A stretch of DNA of 64,000 nt from Miscanthus floridulus (taxonomy: Eukaryota > Streptophyta > Magnoliopsida > Poales > Poaceae): contig NC_089598.1 in NCBI RefSeq assembly GCF_019320115.1, positions 25,635,687 to 25,699,686 of the forward strand, given 5' to 3'. Below the pieces are notes generated by a model. It was not told where the DNA came from. It saw only the letters and a program-made list of their open reading frames with translations, and made no database searches. Position 1 is the first letter of the stretch. Every line of letters begins with the position of its first letter. Position numbers and translations under genes: made by a program. Shown in pieces: positions 42,908 to 54,600 of the stretch.

Positions 42908-43035
42908 TAAAACTCGCGGTTCTCCTTCCAGATCTCGTCGTCGTCGTACACCTCCTTCCAGATGGGCACGGACGCCTTGAGCTCATTGATGATGTAGCGG
43001 TAGGCCTCCATGGCATCGGCTCGTCGTACACCTCC
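42908..43035 (-). pseudogene. molybdopterin synthase large subunit (MoaE/CNX6-type) C-terminal fragment
   Basis: The minus strand reads RADAMEAYRYIINELKASVP then IWKEVYDDDEIWKENREF. This matches the conserved C-terminal part of MOCS2B/MoaE, where the Lys-rich PIWK(K)EVY segment belongs to the active site; one Lys is missing here. The normal protein converts precursor Z to molybdopterin in the cytosol. Only about 42 codons remain, followed by unrelated residues and HVA22-like exons, so this is a chimeric fragment and not a working gene. Confidence 0.62.
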
Positions 43036-43620
43036 TCCTCCCATCTAAGCTTTAATCGTTCGAATCTGAATCTGAAAAGATTAAAATAGAATATACTAAA
43101 ACATAATACAATTTACACAAGAGGAAAACTGTTTGTTGGCATACTGATAGTACCTATTTGTACTGAATTATTCTAGAAAGCTTGATTTGCATCTAACAAA
43201 TTTATAATCGATATTCCAACCGGATAGACATGACCACATGACTAAGTCTGAAGCCTTGATTCCATCTAAGGATGGCAATGGGTAAATCCCCATCGGGTAT
43301 GGCCACCCCAGACCCACCCCTGCCATAAAAATTTGGTACCACCAGAATACCCATACCCGTCATGGGTGGGGAATTTTCCCCAGACCCATACCCGGCCGGA
43401 TAAATCATACCCGTCGGGTCACCCATACCCACCAACAATTTATTCACGTACATGAAAATCAACAATTCAACAGCAACCACCACTAACCAGAGCACATAAA
43501 ATTAGACAAATAATAGCATATAATAATATCTTCTGCAAATTAAGATTCCTTTCCATTTAGTTTCTCCTCTACATTAGTCATGATTAATGTAGAAGTTACT
43601 GATTATAGACATGGTTTCAG

Positions 43621-43839
43621 GAACTTCCAAGTAGAGTATTGGACTCATCGACTCCAGAACAAGTGATGCACTACAACACTGAAGAAGAGTGTAGCCATCT
43701 TGCAAATACCCTACCTCCTGTTGAAGCAGCATTGCTTGAATGGGCCATTAATCTCATGGCAGATGTGGTGGAAAATGAAAGCTACAACAAGATGAATGCT
43801 CGCAACATTGCTATGGTTTTTGCACCAAATATGACCAAG
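43621..43839 (+). pseudogene. captured Rho/Rop GTPase-activating protein (RopGAP) exon
   Basis: A 219-nt, 73-codon exon, open throughout, keeps its acceptor (GGTTTCAG) and donor (AAG/GTTACT). It encodes ELPSRVLDSSTPEQVMHYN, TLPPVEAALLEWAINLMADV and KMNARNIAMVFAPNMT, the second half of the RhoGAP domain of plant RopGAPs, including the Asn-rich NARNIA...APN motif. RopGAPs switch off ROP GTPases at the plasma membrane. Here the catalytic Arg-finger half, CRIB motif and all other exons are missing. It lies inside the hAT termini, so it is a transduplicated fragment. Confidence 0.8.
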
Positions 43840-44088
43840 GTTACTGGCAAACATATTTGTTTCTCGCTACCTGCGTTACTTTTCAGAATCTGTAGTCTAA
43901 CCACGGAGCATTGATCTCTTTCAGATGGCCGGGTATTTTTCACCCATGGGTAAACGGTTACGGGGACTGCTGGAACATACCCATACCCGCGTACCCGATG
44001 GGTGAAGGGTTTGATCCGTTTACGTACCCGTGGGTAGTGTGTTTAGTCCATATTTAGACCCTAATGAAGTAAATACCCGTTGGGTATC

Positions 44089-44891
44089 TGATGAGGACAT
44101 CGCCATGCTGGACACACCGACGCCATGGTCTTTCCCAAGTTGCAATTCGTTTCCAACTCAGCTGCCACGTCACCCTCGGATTCAGCAGACACGTCGTCAC
44201 TGTTTCGGTCATAACTTCCTCATACGACGTCGAAACGGGCCGTTCTTGGATGCGTTGGAAAGGGGACGACGACGCCGTCGTTTTGGATCTGGTCCCAGCT
44301 CCAGAAGGTCCGTGGATCATTCTGTGTGACCACGACAAGGTGCTGCGTCACCTGTTTGGGCCAACTTGGCCATGTATCGTGTCGGGCCTTAAGCCCAAGT
44401 TGTGGGCGCCCAACCCCTGGCCGTCCCCAACCCTAGGTCGAGTCTTAGACTATAAACACAGCCGCCGCCGCTGCTACACAATTGGGTTTTGTTTAGAGTT
44501 TAGTTTTCCATCGAGAAACTGAATCGTTCATTGTAACTGTGGTGACAAATCCTTTTACAGTGATCCAGGGCCCCCGTTCTTGATCTCCTCCACTGTGTCG
44601 ATTAGTCCTTTGGAACCGAGTTCTTGAACCCTCTATTGATATTCACGTCATTCATATTTGCAATTTCAGATTGCGTGTTTTACCTTCTTGCTTGTGCTCT
44701 TCGATTCGCTTGCAGGAAAAGCCTTCTTGGCGAGGTCAATCAAGTTGTGCTTGGTTGATAACCAACGGAGCGGTGGTGTAACGGTTGCAGGGTTCGAATC
44801 GTGTCTGATTTGAAGCCGGATCGCCAACGTCGAGATCTTCACAAATCGAACTTACCGGCTACCTCTCGGAAGATCGGGCCTATACTCATCA
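44089..44891 (+). repeat. 5' LTR of the gag-protease element
   Basis: 803 bp, TGATGAGGACATCG to TATACTCATCA. A TATAAACAC box at 44450-44458 is a possible promoter TATA. Confidence 0.93.
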
Positions 44892-44892
44892 A

Positions 44893-44904
44893 TTGGTATC
44901 AGAG
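44893..44904 (+). other. primer binding site of the gag-protease element
   Basis: TTGGTATCAGAG directly follows the 5' LTR after one base, the initiator tRNA-Met type PBS. Confidence 0.85.
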
Positions 44905-46191
44905 ATTTCAGGTTTACCGCGAGGTATAATCTCGTTTGCCTTAGATTCATATTTGTTCATTACCTAGAGTCCACAAAAAGCCCAAAAATATTTCAATTTC
45001 CGCTGTCCTATCACCCTTTGTGCCTTTGCAATTCCGTTTCAGATTCGTGTTGTTGAGTTTGTGTCCGTGGTCGAGTCTTGTTGCTGGTTTAGGATTGTGT
45101 TCGTGGTCGTAGTTCAATCGCCCGTTGCTGTGATTTTGTTTTCCGCCGCTATCCCATCCACCGTTTCCCAAACAACAAGTCGAAGCCACCACATTACTCG
45201 ACTTGCCCTGCTAGCCGCCTTGTGTAACTTCTCGCCGCCGCGCAAACCCTAGATAGGTTGCTAGCTGCTCTTATTTTGCCTGCATCGCAGCCCTCCTTAC
45301 ATCATTAGGCGCATACCTACTGCTGTGATCGGTGTTAGAGTTTAGGGACGCTTTGCCCTAACTGCCGCCGCCGTGTTGTGCCTCCCGGAAAACATACTTT
45401 GAGATACCTTCGGTAAAACAGGCATAACTTTTCGCTCGTTTATCAGAAAAATCTGAAATTTTTTGAGCAGCTTCTTGACACCATTTGGAGCCGACCCAAA
45501 CTTGGCTTCGCCCTGTTTGGTTTCGTCAAAATTGCCAAAAAAATTCAGGAAAATAAAGAAAAAAAAATTGTCAAAGTTTTTGCACGCTTTTCAGAGAACG
45601 TGCTGAATTTCTGTAGACCACATCCCACCTCAGTTGTAGGTGCCAATTTTTGTGGTTGCATCTTTTGTGATCCTTGTTCAGAGAAAAGTATAAAAAAAAT
45701 AGTAAGAAAAAAAAATTTTGTTTCCTACTAGTGCCTTTTGGAAAAATCCAGGGAAAAATTCAGGAAAAAGGCGAAATCCGGGCTATTTGCTTGTTCCGTG
45801 AGTTCTTTCGATCGTCCTTTGTTTTCACCTTGTTGCGCTACGTCTCGTCACGTCTTAGCCAGCACCTGTGACTTGTACTTTGGATCCGGATTGAACAATC
45901 ATTACTCTGCACTCGTTAATTGCTAATCCTTGCTGTCATATTGTGTGCCTACCCATAGCTCCACATATTCTTCTGTCAGCACAGGTTCATCTTGCAACTG
46001 TTACCCACGCTCGACAACAGATTGCTTCGCCACTTTGGTTTTGCTCCTGTTTGGCGTTGGTAAGAATACAGGCAAGACGGTGGTAAGCCGCTTGTGATTT
46101 TGCATTCCACTTTCACCACCATCACCACCACTTGTTTCCTTTTAGTTGATAGGGATAATACTTTGGTGTTGTCTTTTTCTATCTTCTAACC
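44905..46191 (+). other. leader of the gag-protease element
   Basis: About 1.3 kb between PBS and gag ATG, without a frame above 65 codons that makes sense. It probably contains packaging signals, but none can be identified by sight. Confidence 0.6.
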
Positions 46192-48077
46192 ATGGCAGGA
46201 ACTCCGACGGACTTCAATGAGTGCGTGTCCAAGGGCGAGCTTGCAACGTTCATGACTGAACAACGCAATCTTATGACCGAGCTGACGCGCAACGTGAACA
46301 ATCTGGTCACCCGCATTGAACAGATTGAGCAACGCCCTCTGCCTTATCATGCTGATGATGAAGATGCGGATGCTTTTGGTGATGAAGATGCATATGCTGA
46401 CGGTGGTGCCCGTCGCCACCTCAACTTCAATCGTCGCGGCATGGGAGGTAATAATCATGGTAATAATGATCCTTTTGCTAAAATTAAATTTAGTCTACCT
46501 CCTTTTGCTGGTAATGTTGATCCAGAGGCATATTTAGATTGGGAGCTTGCTGTTCAACAAAAATTTGATTCTCATAATGTTCCTCCTGAGCATAGAGTTA
46601 GACTTGCTACTAGTGAGTTTACTAATTTTGCTTTGTTCTGGTGGAGTGATCTTTGCAATGCTAATAATGCTGCTGCTGTGCCTCAAACTTGGAATGTTTT
46701 AAAGCAACGTATGAAATCTCGTTTTGTTCCTCCTTATTACCAACGTGATTTACGTTTGAAACTACAAACTTTAAAACAAGGTGATAAAGGAGTAGAAGCA
46801 TACTATCAAGAATTGCTTATTGGTTTAGCACGTTGTGGTATAAATGAAGATGATGATGATGCTAGTGCTAGATTTTTTGGTGGTTTAAACCATGATATAC
46901 AGAACATACTTGATTACAAAGAATGGCGCAATTTTTCCCAATTGTATCATCTTGCTATTAAGGCAGAACGAGAAGTACAGGGACGCAAACAACACCAGCC
47001 TTTTAGGTCTAACAATGGGAGGAATTTTCAGCAGCGTTCCGAGCTGGAGACGCCCAAGCTTCCTGTTGCACCACAGCCATCTACACCTCCATTTTCTTCC
47101 GGGGTAAGTAAATTGTCTAATGTGTAGTTTCCACAGCTGAAGAAAGGTGGAACTCCGGGTGCTTCTACTAGCTCCTCCTCGTCCAGCTCTAAAATCATTT
47201 GCCACCGATGCAAAGGCATGGGACATGTCATGAAGGAGTGCCCCAGTCGTCGCGCTTTCATTGCTACCGAGGATGGATATGTAAGTGCTAGTGATGTTGA
47301 AGATGATTTAGCCCTTGCTGCTAACATTGATGCAGATCCCACCGAGGGCGATCAAGACAAGGAGACCATCACCATTGACTCCGTGGCTGCTGCCGCGGAC
47401 TACCCTAGCCTTCTTGTGCAGCGTGTGTTGAGTACACGTGTGGGACATGAAGAAGAGATGAAGATCCAACGCCACAATTTGTTCCACATGTATCTCATTG
47501 TGCAGGGTTGTCGTGTTCTCACTATCATTGATAGCGGGAGTTGCAACAACTTGGTGAGTTCAGATTTGGTTGACAAGCTTGGGTTGACCACATGACAACA
47601 TTCGTATCCATATAAACTTCAATGGTTCAATAATAGTGGTAAGACTAAGGTAACTAAATCAGCACGCATTAGCTTTTTCACAGGCTCTTATCATGATACT
47701 GCTGATTTTGATGTTGTCCCTATGCAAGCTTGTTCCATTTTGTTAGGTCACCCATGGGAATTTGATAATGATGCTTTACACCATGGTAGAACTAATACAT
47801 ACACTATCATACATAAGGACAAGAAAATTACATTGCTGCCTTTGTCTCCTATGGATATTATTAAACATGCTAATGAGATCAAAAATAAACCTCCAACAAA
47901 CATTGCTAAAAATAATGGGATTAAGTTAAAAGGAGGTGCTTTTCTTGCTACAACTCCTGCTGCTACTGAGTTATGTGATAATCCTGATGCACCATGTTAT
48001 ACTATGTTTTGTCAACCTTTTATGTCTGGTGCATTGCCTGCTGTCACTAATCTTTTGCAGGAGTTCGCTGATGATGG

Positions 48078-48173
48078 GATGGAGTCGAGGACGACTCCAA
48101 TTCTACAAGGAGGGGATGATGAGGACATTGCCAAGATGGAGTCGAGGACGACTCCAATTCGAGAAGGGGAGGA
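48078..48173 (+). repeat. 57-bp tandem duplication spanning the PPT and LTR start
   Basis: GATGGAGTCGAGGACGACTC begins at 48078 and again at 48135. Each unit runs through a purine tract and TGATGAGGACAT, so a second copy of the PPT/LTR junction lies 57 bp upstream of the real one. Confidence 0.85.
48161..48173 (+). other. polypurine tract of the gag-protease element
   Basis: GAGAAGGGGAGGA immediately precedes the 3' LTR and would prime plus-strand DNA synthesis. Confidence 0.85.
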
Positions 48174-48981
48174 TGATGAGGACATCGCCATACTGGACAC
48201 ACCGACGCCATGGTCTTTCCCAAATTGCAATTCATTTCCAACTCAGCTGCCACGTCACCCTCGGATTCAGCAGACACGTCGTCACTGTTTCGGTCATAAC
48301 TTCCTCATACGACGTCGAAACGGGCCGTTCTTGGATGCGTTGCGTTGGAAAGGGGACGACGACGCCGTCGTTTTGGATCTGGTCCCAGCTCCAGAAGGTC
48401 CGTGGATCATTCTGTGTGACCATGACAAGGTGCTGCGTCACCTGTTTGGGCCAACTTGGCCATGTATCGTGTCGGGCCTTAAGCCCAAGTTGTGGGCGCC
48501 CAACCCCTGGCCGTCCCCAACCCTAGGTCGAGTCTTAGACTATAAACACAGCCGCCGCCGCTGCTACACAATTGGGTTTTGTTTAGAGTTTAGTTTTCCA
48601 TCGAGAAACTGAATCGTTCATTGTAACTGTGGTGACAAATCCTTTTACAGTGATCCAGGGCCCCCGTTCTTGATCTCCTCCACTGTGTCGATTAGTCCTT
48701 TGGAACCGAGTTCTTGAACCCTCTATTGATATTCGCGTCATTCATATTTGCAATTTCAGATTGCGTGTTTTACCTTCTTGCTTGTGCTCTTCGATTCGCT
48801 TGCAGGAAAAGCCTTCTTGGCGAGGTCAATCAAGTTGTGCTTGGTTGATAACCAACGGAGCGGTGGTGTAACGGTTGCAGGGTTCGAATCGTGTCTGATT
48901 TGAAGCCGGATCGCCAACGTCGAGATCTCCACAAATCGAACTTACCGGCTACCTCTCGGAAGATCGGGCCTATACTCATCA
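48174..48981 (+). repeat. 3' LTR of the gag-protease element
   Basis: 808 bp. It differs from the 5' LTR by six base changes and an extra GCGTT. Confidence 0.93.
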
Positions 48982-49022
48982 GTATCGGGTCGCGGGTCCC
49001 CATTGCCATCTTTAATTCCATC

Positions 49023-50227
49023 ACATGGCTTAACCTGAATCAGTACATGTAGGAAAACAAATCCAAAAGCTAGGGCAAGTCCTTTCTTTGATCATTTCAT
49101 TCTTCCATATAATAGTTGAGATGGTAAAAGCATGTTCATGAAACAACCAAGCATGCATGGTTAGGTCAATTTAGTAGTAACATGATGTACCTGAAATATA
49201 CATCCTCTAGGTGGATCAAGCTAAACAATCACAGGTTAGTAGGTTGATGAACAGGAGTTCACGCTCAAGAGAAAACGTGGGGGAAAACACTGCCTAAGGT
49301 CTATAAGCATGGTAAACACAGCTAGCCTAAAATGAACGTGCTGCCTCCATCACTATTGTATAGATCTATGTGAAGTAGCAAAAAGAAAAGGCCATGCTGA
49401 TTAATTTTCATTCCTTAGATCCCCAATTCAGAAATATTGTATTTCTTTCAAGCTGGCATAAAGAAAAGTGCAGGACGATCTGCTTGAGAACAAAACAAAT
49501 AGCTCCAAAACAAATGTCGCACCAAAAAATATCCACACTTTGTTCTTTTTAGTTGTAGGAGATAAGGATAAGGATAATAAAAGAAAGCATCCTAGACACC
49601 ATGAACAAAGCTGGCTCACAAAACTAAGGTCTAAGTAATTAAAGAAGTATAGGTAAATGCTCAGAAGGTAAATGCGAAAGGAACAAGGTTGAGGTACATT
49701 TTTTTCTTGGGCGTAAAAATCAGCACTCGTAACCATGACAATTTAAAAGAACATTAAGGGTCTATCATAATCATCACTGTTGTAAGGGCTGAGCAAACTG
49801 ACCCAATAAAACCATTTTACCAACATTGTCCTATCCTATCCCCCGAAGACAACATCCATCAGGTAAGTAAATAATGGACAGGTAACCAAAGAAACTAATT
49901 AGCTGGTATCATTGATAAAGTGACCAATCTAGCTTGAAACATCCATCATGCAAGTAAATAATCGGATATATTGTGATTGAAACATTATGTCAAAAGGCAG
50001 CTGGAAAACAATCAGCCTAGGAGAAAGATTAAAGGATATAAATTTGCCAACATAAGGGGAAAAATGAGAAACTAAATTAGTAAACATGGTGTGTTGTTTA
50101 CTCTTAGGCATTCCAACCTGCTTACTATCAGGAAAATCTGAGCATGGGTTTTTCATAAACATCATGGTAAGCATGCCCTATGTAGTGTAGCAAATCGTGT
50201 CACAATTTTTTTATGTAAAGCATCTAC
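49023..50227. other. flank between the hAT and the Tat element, possible Helitron interior
   Basis: No complete gene. Next to the Tat insertion (50232-50165, minus strand) a coding-like frame continues from 62725, reading DEVEE across the insertion and then VDALHKKIVTRFATLHRACL. A further minus-strand frame at 50174-49929 is doubtful. Otherwise the sequence is AT-rich and intron-like. Confidence 0.4.
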
Positions 50228-50232
50228 CTCTT

Positions 50233-50704
50233 TGTCGATAGAATATCGTCGGCAGTCCACCGAGGGGCACCCCGCGATGGTAGATTGATCGGTAGAGGAG
50301 TGTGTAATCGAGAACAAGAAGGCAACAGAGACACATGAGTTATACAGGTTCAGGCCATCGGTACGACGTAATACCTTACTCCTGTGGTCTATTGGTTTGC
50401 ATTAGCTATCGTATGATTTGCCGTGAATTCGTAGGGGGTCCCTGCCCGCCTTATATAGTCTGGGGGGCAAGGTTACAAGTCGGTTAGATCTGAGAGATAA
50501 CCGGAAAGTAATAACAGATTACAAGAAACATGGGATCGTACATATCCTATCAGATCTCGTAACATCCTCAGGATATCCTCTCCGTGCCTTGTGGGGGCCG
50601 CCGAGCAGAATCGTGCCCCGCAAGTCTCCTTCTTGCAGGCTAGGCCGCCCCTAGAGGCATAGCCCATGTGACTTGATGTGGGTATCCGGGGTCGACCCCC
50701 CACA
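50233..50704 (-). repeat. 3' LTR of the Tat element
   Basis: 472 bp. By eye it differs from the other LTR at about 20 positions, mostly transitions, plus one indel. TATATAG at about 50453 is a promoter-like box on the plus strand only. Confidence 0.92.
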
Positions 50705-51023
50705 GCTAGTCCCCGAGCGCCTTGTACCCGTTGTGCAACGCCGTCTTGAGACTTTCCGAGCAGGTGCGAACCAAAATCGAGCTGTCCAAATCATGATCCG
50801 ACCACCATAAGGAGTTGCCGAGCAGTTGTGAGAAACTACCGAGCAGCATACAACATCACCGATGTATGTTCTGAACACGGCTTGTCATAAGGGTGTAAGG
50901 AGCTCAAATCCAAAATTAAAAATTCCTGCATGGTTAAGTGAAGTGTGCCCACTTAGAATCCAAAAATAATGGTAAAGATACCTAGTTTATCCTTTGGATG
51001 CTCGGAGTCTTTCAGAAAAACAA
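50705..51023. other. region between the 3' LTR and the tandem repeats
   Basis: Starts with CTAGTCCCCGAGCG, whose complement (CGGGGACTAG) is the likely degenerate PPT. No ORF of note. Confidence 0.45.
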
Positions 51024-51290
51024 GTACATTCACCACAAGGTGAAGTGTGCCCACTTAGTCCCCGAGCCTGACAGTAGGTGACGTAGTCACGTGGTGCCGG
51101 GCTCAGAAATTGGTGAACCGTCTGAGCAGGTAGCCAGCCCCCGAGCGTAGCCCTGAGACAAAAACAAGCACATTCACCGCAAGGTGAAGTGTGCCCACTT
51201 AGTCCTCGAGCCTGACAGTAGGTGACGTAGTCACGTGGTGCCAGGCTCAGAAATTGGTGAACTGTCCGAGCAGGTAGCCAGCCCCCGTGT
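51024..51290. repeat. 144-bp tandem repeat in the Tat element
   Basis: GGTGAAGTGTGCCCACTTAG recurs at 51040 and 51184 (period 144), with GAGCCTGACAGTAGGTGACG and GAGCAGGTAGCCAGCCCCCG in each unit. A partial unit occurs at about 50938. It lies upstream of the antisense gene. Confidence 0.85.
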
Positions 51291-51545
51291 TTCTGGCATA
51301 GATATCGGATAAGTCAAATCGCGGCGAGAAATTCGGAGTACTGGCCGTACAACATCAGTTACTAAGCCTCATTAAAATGCGGAGAATTTGGAGAAAGTGG
51401 CGGCGATAAATGAGCGGCGTGGGCTACTGTGACGCGATAGCCCAAGTTGCGGCCCATTAAACCATTTAGGAGGAATCGATGTAGCGCTGATCGCGGGAAC
51501 GGTTCCCCAAAAACCCTCAGAGTCAAGGCAGAGTGGGGGAAGTGC

Positions 51546-51552
51546 TTTATAA
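51546..51552 (+). promoter_or_regulatory. candidate TATA box of the antisense gene
   Basis: TTTATAA in the context AGTGCTTTATAACCGCG lies 137 bases before the ATG at 51683, in the sense direction of the antisense gene. Confidence 0.45.
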
Positions 51553-51682
51553 CCGCGCCGCCACTCACATCGCCTCCTACCTCCGTCAAGCCACCCTGCT
51601 TCCTGCCTTCGCAATCCCTGTGCTTCACCTTCCGCACCAATCGTGAGCATTCGCCGTCAACCCTAGGGCCAAACCATAGGAG

Positions 51683-54600
51683 ATGGCGCCGAAAAAAGGA
51701 GCCACAAAGCCGAAGAAAGTGGCCACCGGAGCCAGCCGCGACGAGGAGTGGGTGCCGTCGAAGACGTCGGCGGCGGATCTCGATAAGATGGTGGCGGTGG
51801 GCGTTCTCCCCGACCATCTTACTGCTGGATGGCGGCCAGCTAGTGGTGAGCCCTTCCCGACACCAAATACTGATGAGGCTGTAGTATTTGAGGATTATTT
51901 CTAGCGAGGGTTAGGGTTTCCTGTCCACCCCTTTCTAAGGGATCTTATGGAGTTTTGGGCGATTAGCCTCTATAATCTGCACCCCAACACCATTCTGCAT
52001 GTTTCTATCTTTATCCATTTCTGCAAGGCGTTTCTCGGTGTTCTTCCGCACTTCAACCTCTTCAGGCACTTGTTCTGTCTGAAGAAGAAGGGGGGTAGCG
52101 GTTCCAAGGTGGTCAGCGGCGTGTACCTGCAGCTCAGGGATGGGATGGCCAGCGAATATATCAACGTTCCGCTGAATACCTCCCTGAAAGGTTGGAACTC
52201 CAGATGGTTCTATATCAAACAAAGTCACCCGTTGATTCGTTGCGACGTCCACCACATCCCGGTTAACCATAGTAACTAGTTGGAGAGACCCAACAACGCT
52301 GACATGGAGCAAGTAATGGAACTTTTGGAATTGAGTAAAGGCTTGGAGCTTAGGGGTGAACTGGTTGCAGCTAGTTTCATAGTTCGGCGCATCCAACCCT
52401 ACAAAGAGAGGGCCCACCCGGCATTTGACTTTAAAGGTGACAACGACAGTACCCGTGAAAACACAGACCGTCTGACGAAGAAGGAAGTGATAGACCGTGC
52501 CATGGATCTATTTTCTTCGAATGTCTCGTTCAGCTAGCCTAAAGGGACGAAGGCTTTCAACTGCACCAACCCACCTCCTCAGGTAACCATTTCGCTTCGC
52601 ATCTATCAGGCATTAATTGCCGAGCATAGGACTGACTCACTTATGAAAAGATTGATTCGTAGGATAGGGCAATATACTTTTCAGACGTGCCGAGAGCCGA
52701 TTGGCCAAAAGGAGTAGATCCCCGGCGGCCACTGCAGCGTGAAGAGGGTGAGCTGAGCTCCTCATCGGATAGTCCATCCCCAGTTTCAGAGAAGGTCCGT
52801 GGGAAGAGACCGGCAATAGACGAGCCGGTCCAAAAAAGGAGAAAAACCGACAGCTCTCATGCACACAAACCAGGAGGCATCTCTCTTGGAGAGGACCGAG
52901 CAGCTCGGCCACGACAAACTGCTGTGCTGGAGTGGTCGGACGATGACGAGGACCAGTCAGCACTTCCGCCGAGCACGACGGAGGTGCCGGCGGATGATGA
53001 CGCTCCCAAGCATCAAGCAGGGGAAAGTGATGGTCGGGCAACGGTGGACGCCCTGGCTATGCAAACTATCGAAATCCCCAAACAACGCATAGAGGGTGGG
53101 GCCTTCGAGCACCAAGAAGAGCGGCAGCCCGCTGCGGAGGTGCAGGAGTCCTTCCACAAGGCCGACCAAGCGGCCGCGCCTGGGGGGTCAGGCAGGCATC
53201 GCCGATTCAAGAAAATCAATCGGAAAACCAAACCGTAAGTATATTTGCCTTGGAGTAATTATATTGTTCTTTAATTTCACCTTGTTTATGAAAAGCTGAC
53301 ATTACGCAGTGCGACGCCGAGGCCCGTGACCTCAGAGGAAAAAACGACGACTGCTCCCGTCCGGGAGTCCCCTGCTACTGGACGAACAGTAGACAGGCCA
53401 GCCGCCGCTCCCAGCAGACCCGGTGATGGTGAATCGTTGGCGCACACGACCGGTGCGTCGGCGACCGCAACCGTGGCTTCGACCGAAAAAGTCATTACCT
53501 TGGAAGCGAAAACTGTGGCTATTGTTGATGCGCTAGAGGTTATAGATGCGACTCCATCAGCTGCTGAGGAGCAAACATCGTCACCCGCAGGGGTGCCAGG
53601 AGTGGTCGGAGCGGCGGCCCGACCACGGAGCCCCCCGAAGGTACCTCAAGCGACGGTGGAGGAGGACGAGGTCGTGGAGATCGAGCGTGCCGCGCCTAAG
53701 CCCCAGTCCGTCCGAATTCTCCAAAAACGCGGGGAAGAGGTGGTAGTCGTAGAGGAAGAAAACACCTCCAGAGAGATAAAGAGGTTGAAATCCGCCGTCG
53801 CCGGAGTTATGACTCAAATCGAGGTGAGTGCCACGCCAATAACACCGATAAATGTTGTCGAAAGATCAAGGTTTATCTTTTGCATTGTTAATCCGCAGGG
53901 GATAGCTCGGACAGCTGAACAACGGCACCAAATGATAAAGAGGATGGAGCCCCTCGCCGAGGAAAATAAGATACTCTGGGTGGCTTTAAGTCTTTCGGAG
54001 AAAAGTATTCAGAGGGCCCAGCACGAGCGGGACCTTGCGGAGTCGAATTCGCGGGACCTTGAACATCAAAATGGGGTTCTGTCCAAGCGACTAATGGCTT
54101 CATCTGAGCAGCTGAAGAAGACATCCGAGGAGCTAGCAATTGTATCCAAGGAACTTAAGAAGATGTCCGAGCAGTTGAGCAAGAAAAACGGAGAACTTGA
54201 TAGTAAAACTGAACAGCTCGACCGGAAGTGCCAGCAGTTGGAGGATGCATCCAAGCTAAAATCGGGTATTCTTTTTCACATAATGTGCTTTGCAGTAAGT
54301 GGCCATATATTTTTCCGTTTCTTATCTTTTGTGCTTGCAGAGCAAGATGCAGAACTCAACCAGCTTCGCCAGACCGTCGAACAAATCCGACAAGAAAAAA
54401 CGAAGGAGTCGGATCGAGCTGACAAACTGGCCGAAGAATTGAAAGGTAGGTTTCCCCTGATCGGAAGTGACGCCGTAATTATTTTTTGCCGTGACGAACC
54501 ATTGTAATTCTTGCAGATTATCGACATAAAACCAAGGCACAGTTTGATGTGCTGGTGCAAGAAGGCAAAGTCCAGAAGGACAACTTCAACACTATAACTG

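Larger units (their letters stand above)
46192..48173 (+). pseudogene. gag-protease polyprotein of the gypsy element, two in-frame stops
   Basis: The ATG at 46192 (CCATGGC) starts gag: an acidic N-terminal coiled region, then the retrotransposon gag core (FAKIKFSLPPFAGNVDPEAY, FWWSDLCNANN, RFVPPYYQRDLR). In the same frame follow TAG at 47125-47127 (probably Gln), the zinc knuckle CHRCKGMGHVMKEC (near 47200-47240), and the protease with IIDSGSCNNLVSSDLVDKLG (near 47520). A TGA at 47593-47595 precedes SYPYKLQWFNNS. The frame then runs to the PPT as MQACSILLGHPWEFDN and LLQEFAD, where the RT lead-in would begin. Deletion of all downstream pol is clean. Confidence 0.88.
44089..48981 (+). mobile_element. 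young non-autonomous Ty3/gypsy element (gag-protease only)
   Basis: Two near-identical LTRs (44089-44891 and 48174-48981), the TSD GTATC (44084-44088 and 48982-48986), a PBS and a PPT define a complete element of 4893 bp. Between LTRs there is only gag and protease. Where the RT should start (after LLQEFAD) the sequence jumps to the 3' end. It therefore needs RT, RNase H and integrase from a relative. The LTRs differ by six substitutions and one 5-bp repeat (GCGTT), under 1%. Confidence 0.93.
43267..49014. mobile_element. hAT-type element carrying a RopGAP exon, with a nested LTR retrotransposon
   Basis: Terminal inverted repeats TAAGGATGGCAATGGG (43267) and the complement of TAAAGATGGCAATGGG (ending 49014) differ at one base. 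They are bounded by a perfect 8-bp duplication ATTCCATC (43259-43266 and 49015-49022). TIR form and TSD length fit hAT. Subterminal (A/T)ACCCGT(C/T)GGGTA-like motifs recur on both sides. Without the nested element the unit is only ~850 bp and has no transposase, so it is non-autonomous. Its cargo is the exon at 43621-43839. Confidence 0.85.

Noticed and set aside
47103..47138. GTAAGT...CCACAG as an intron removing the gag stop codon
   Set aside because: At about 36 nt it is shorter than known plant introns. The frame continues unchanged across the TAG, so a simple nonsense change is more likely.
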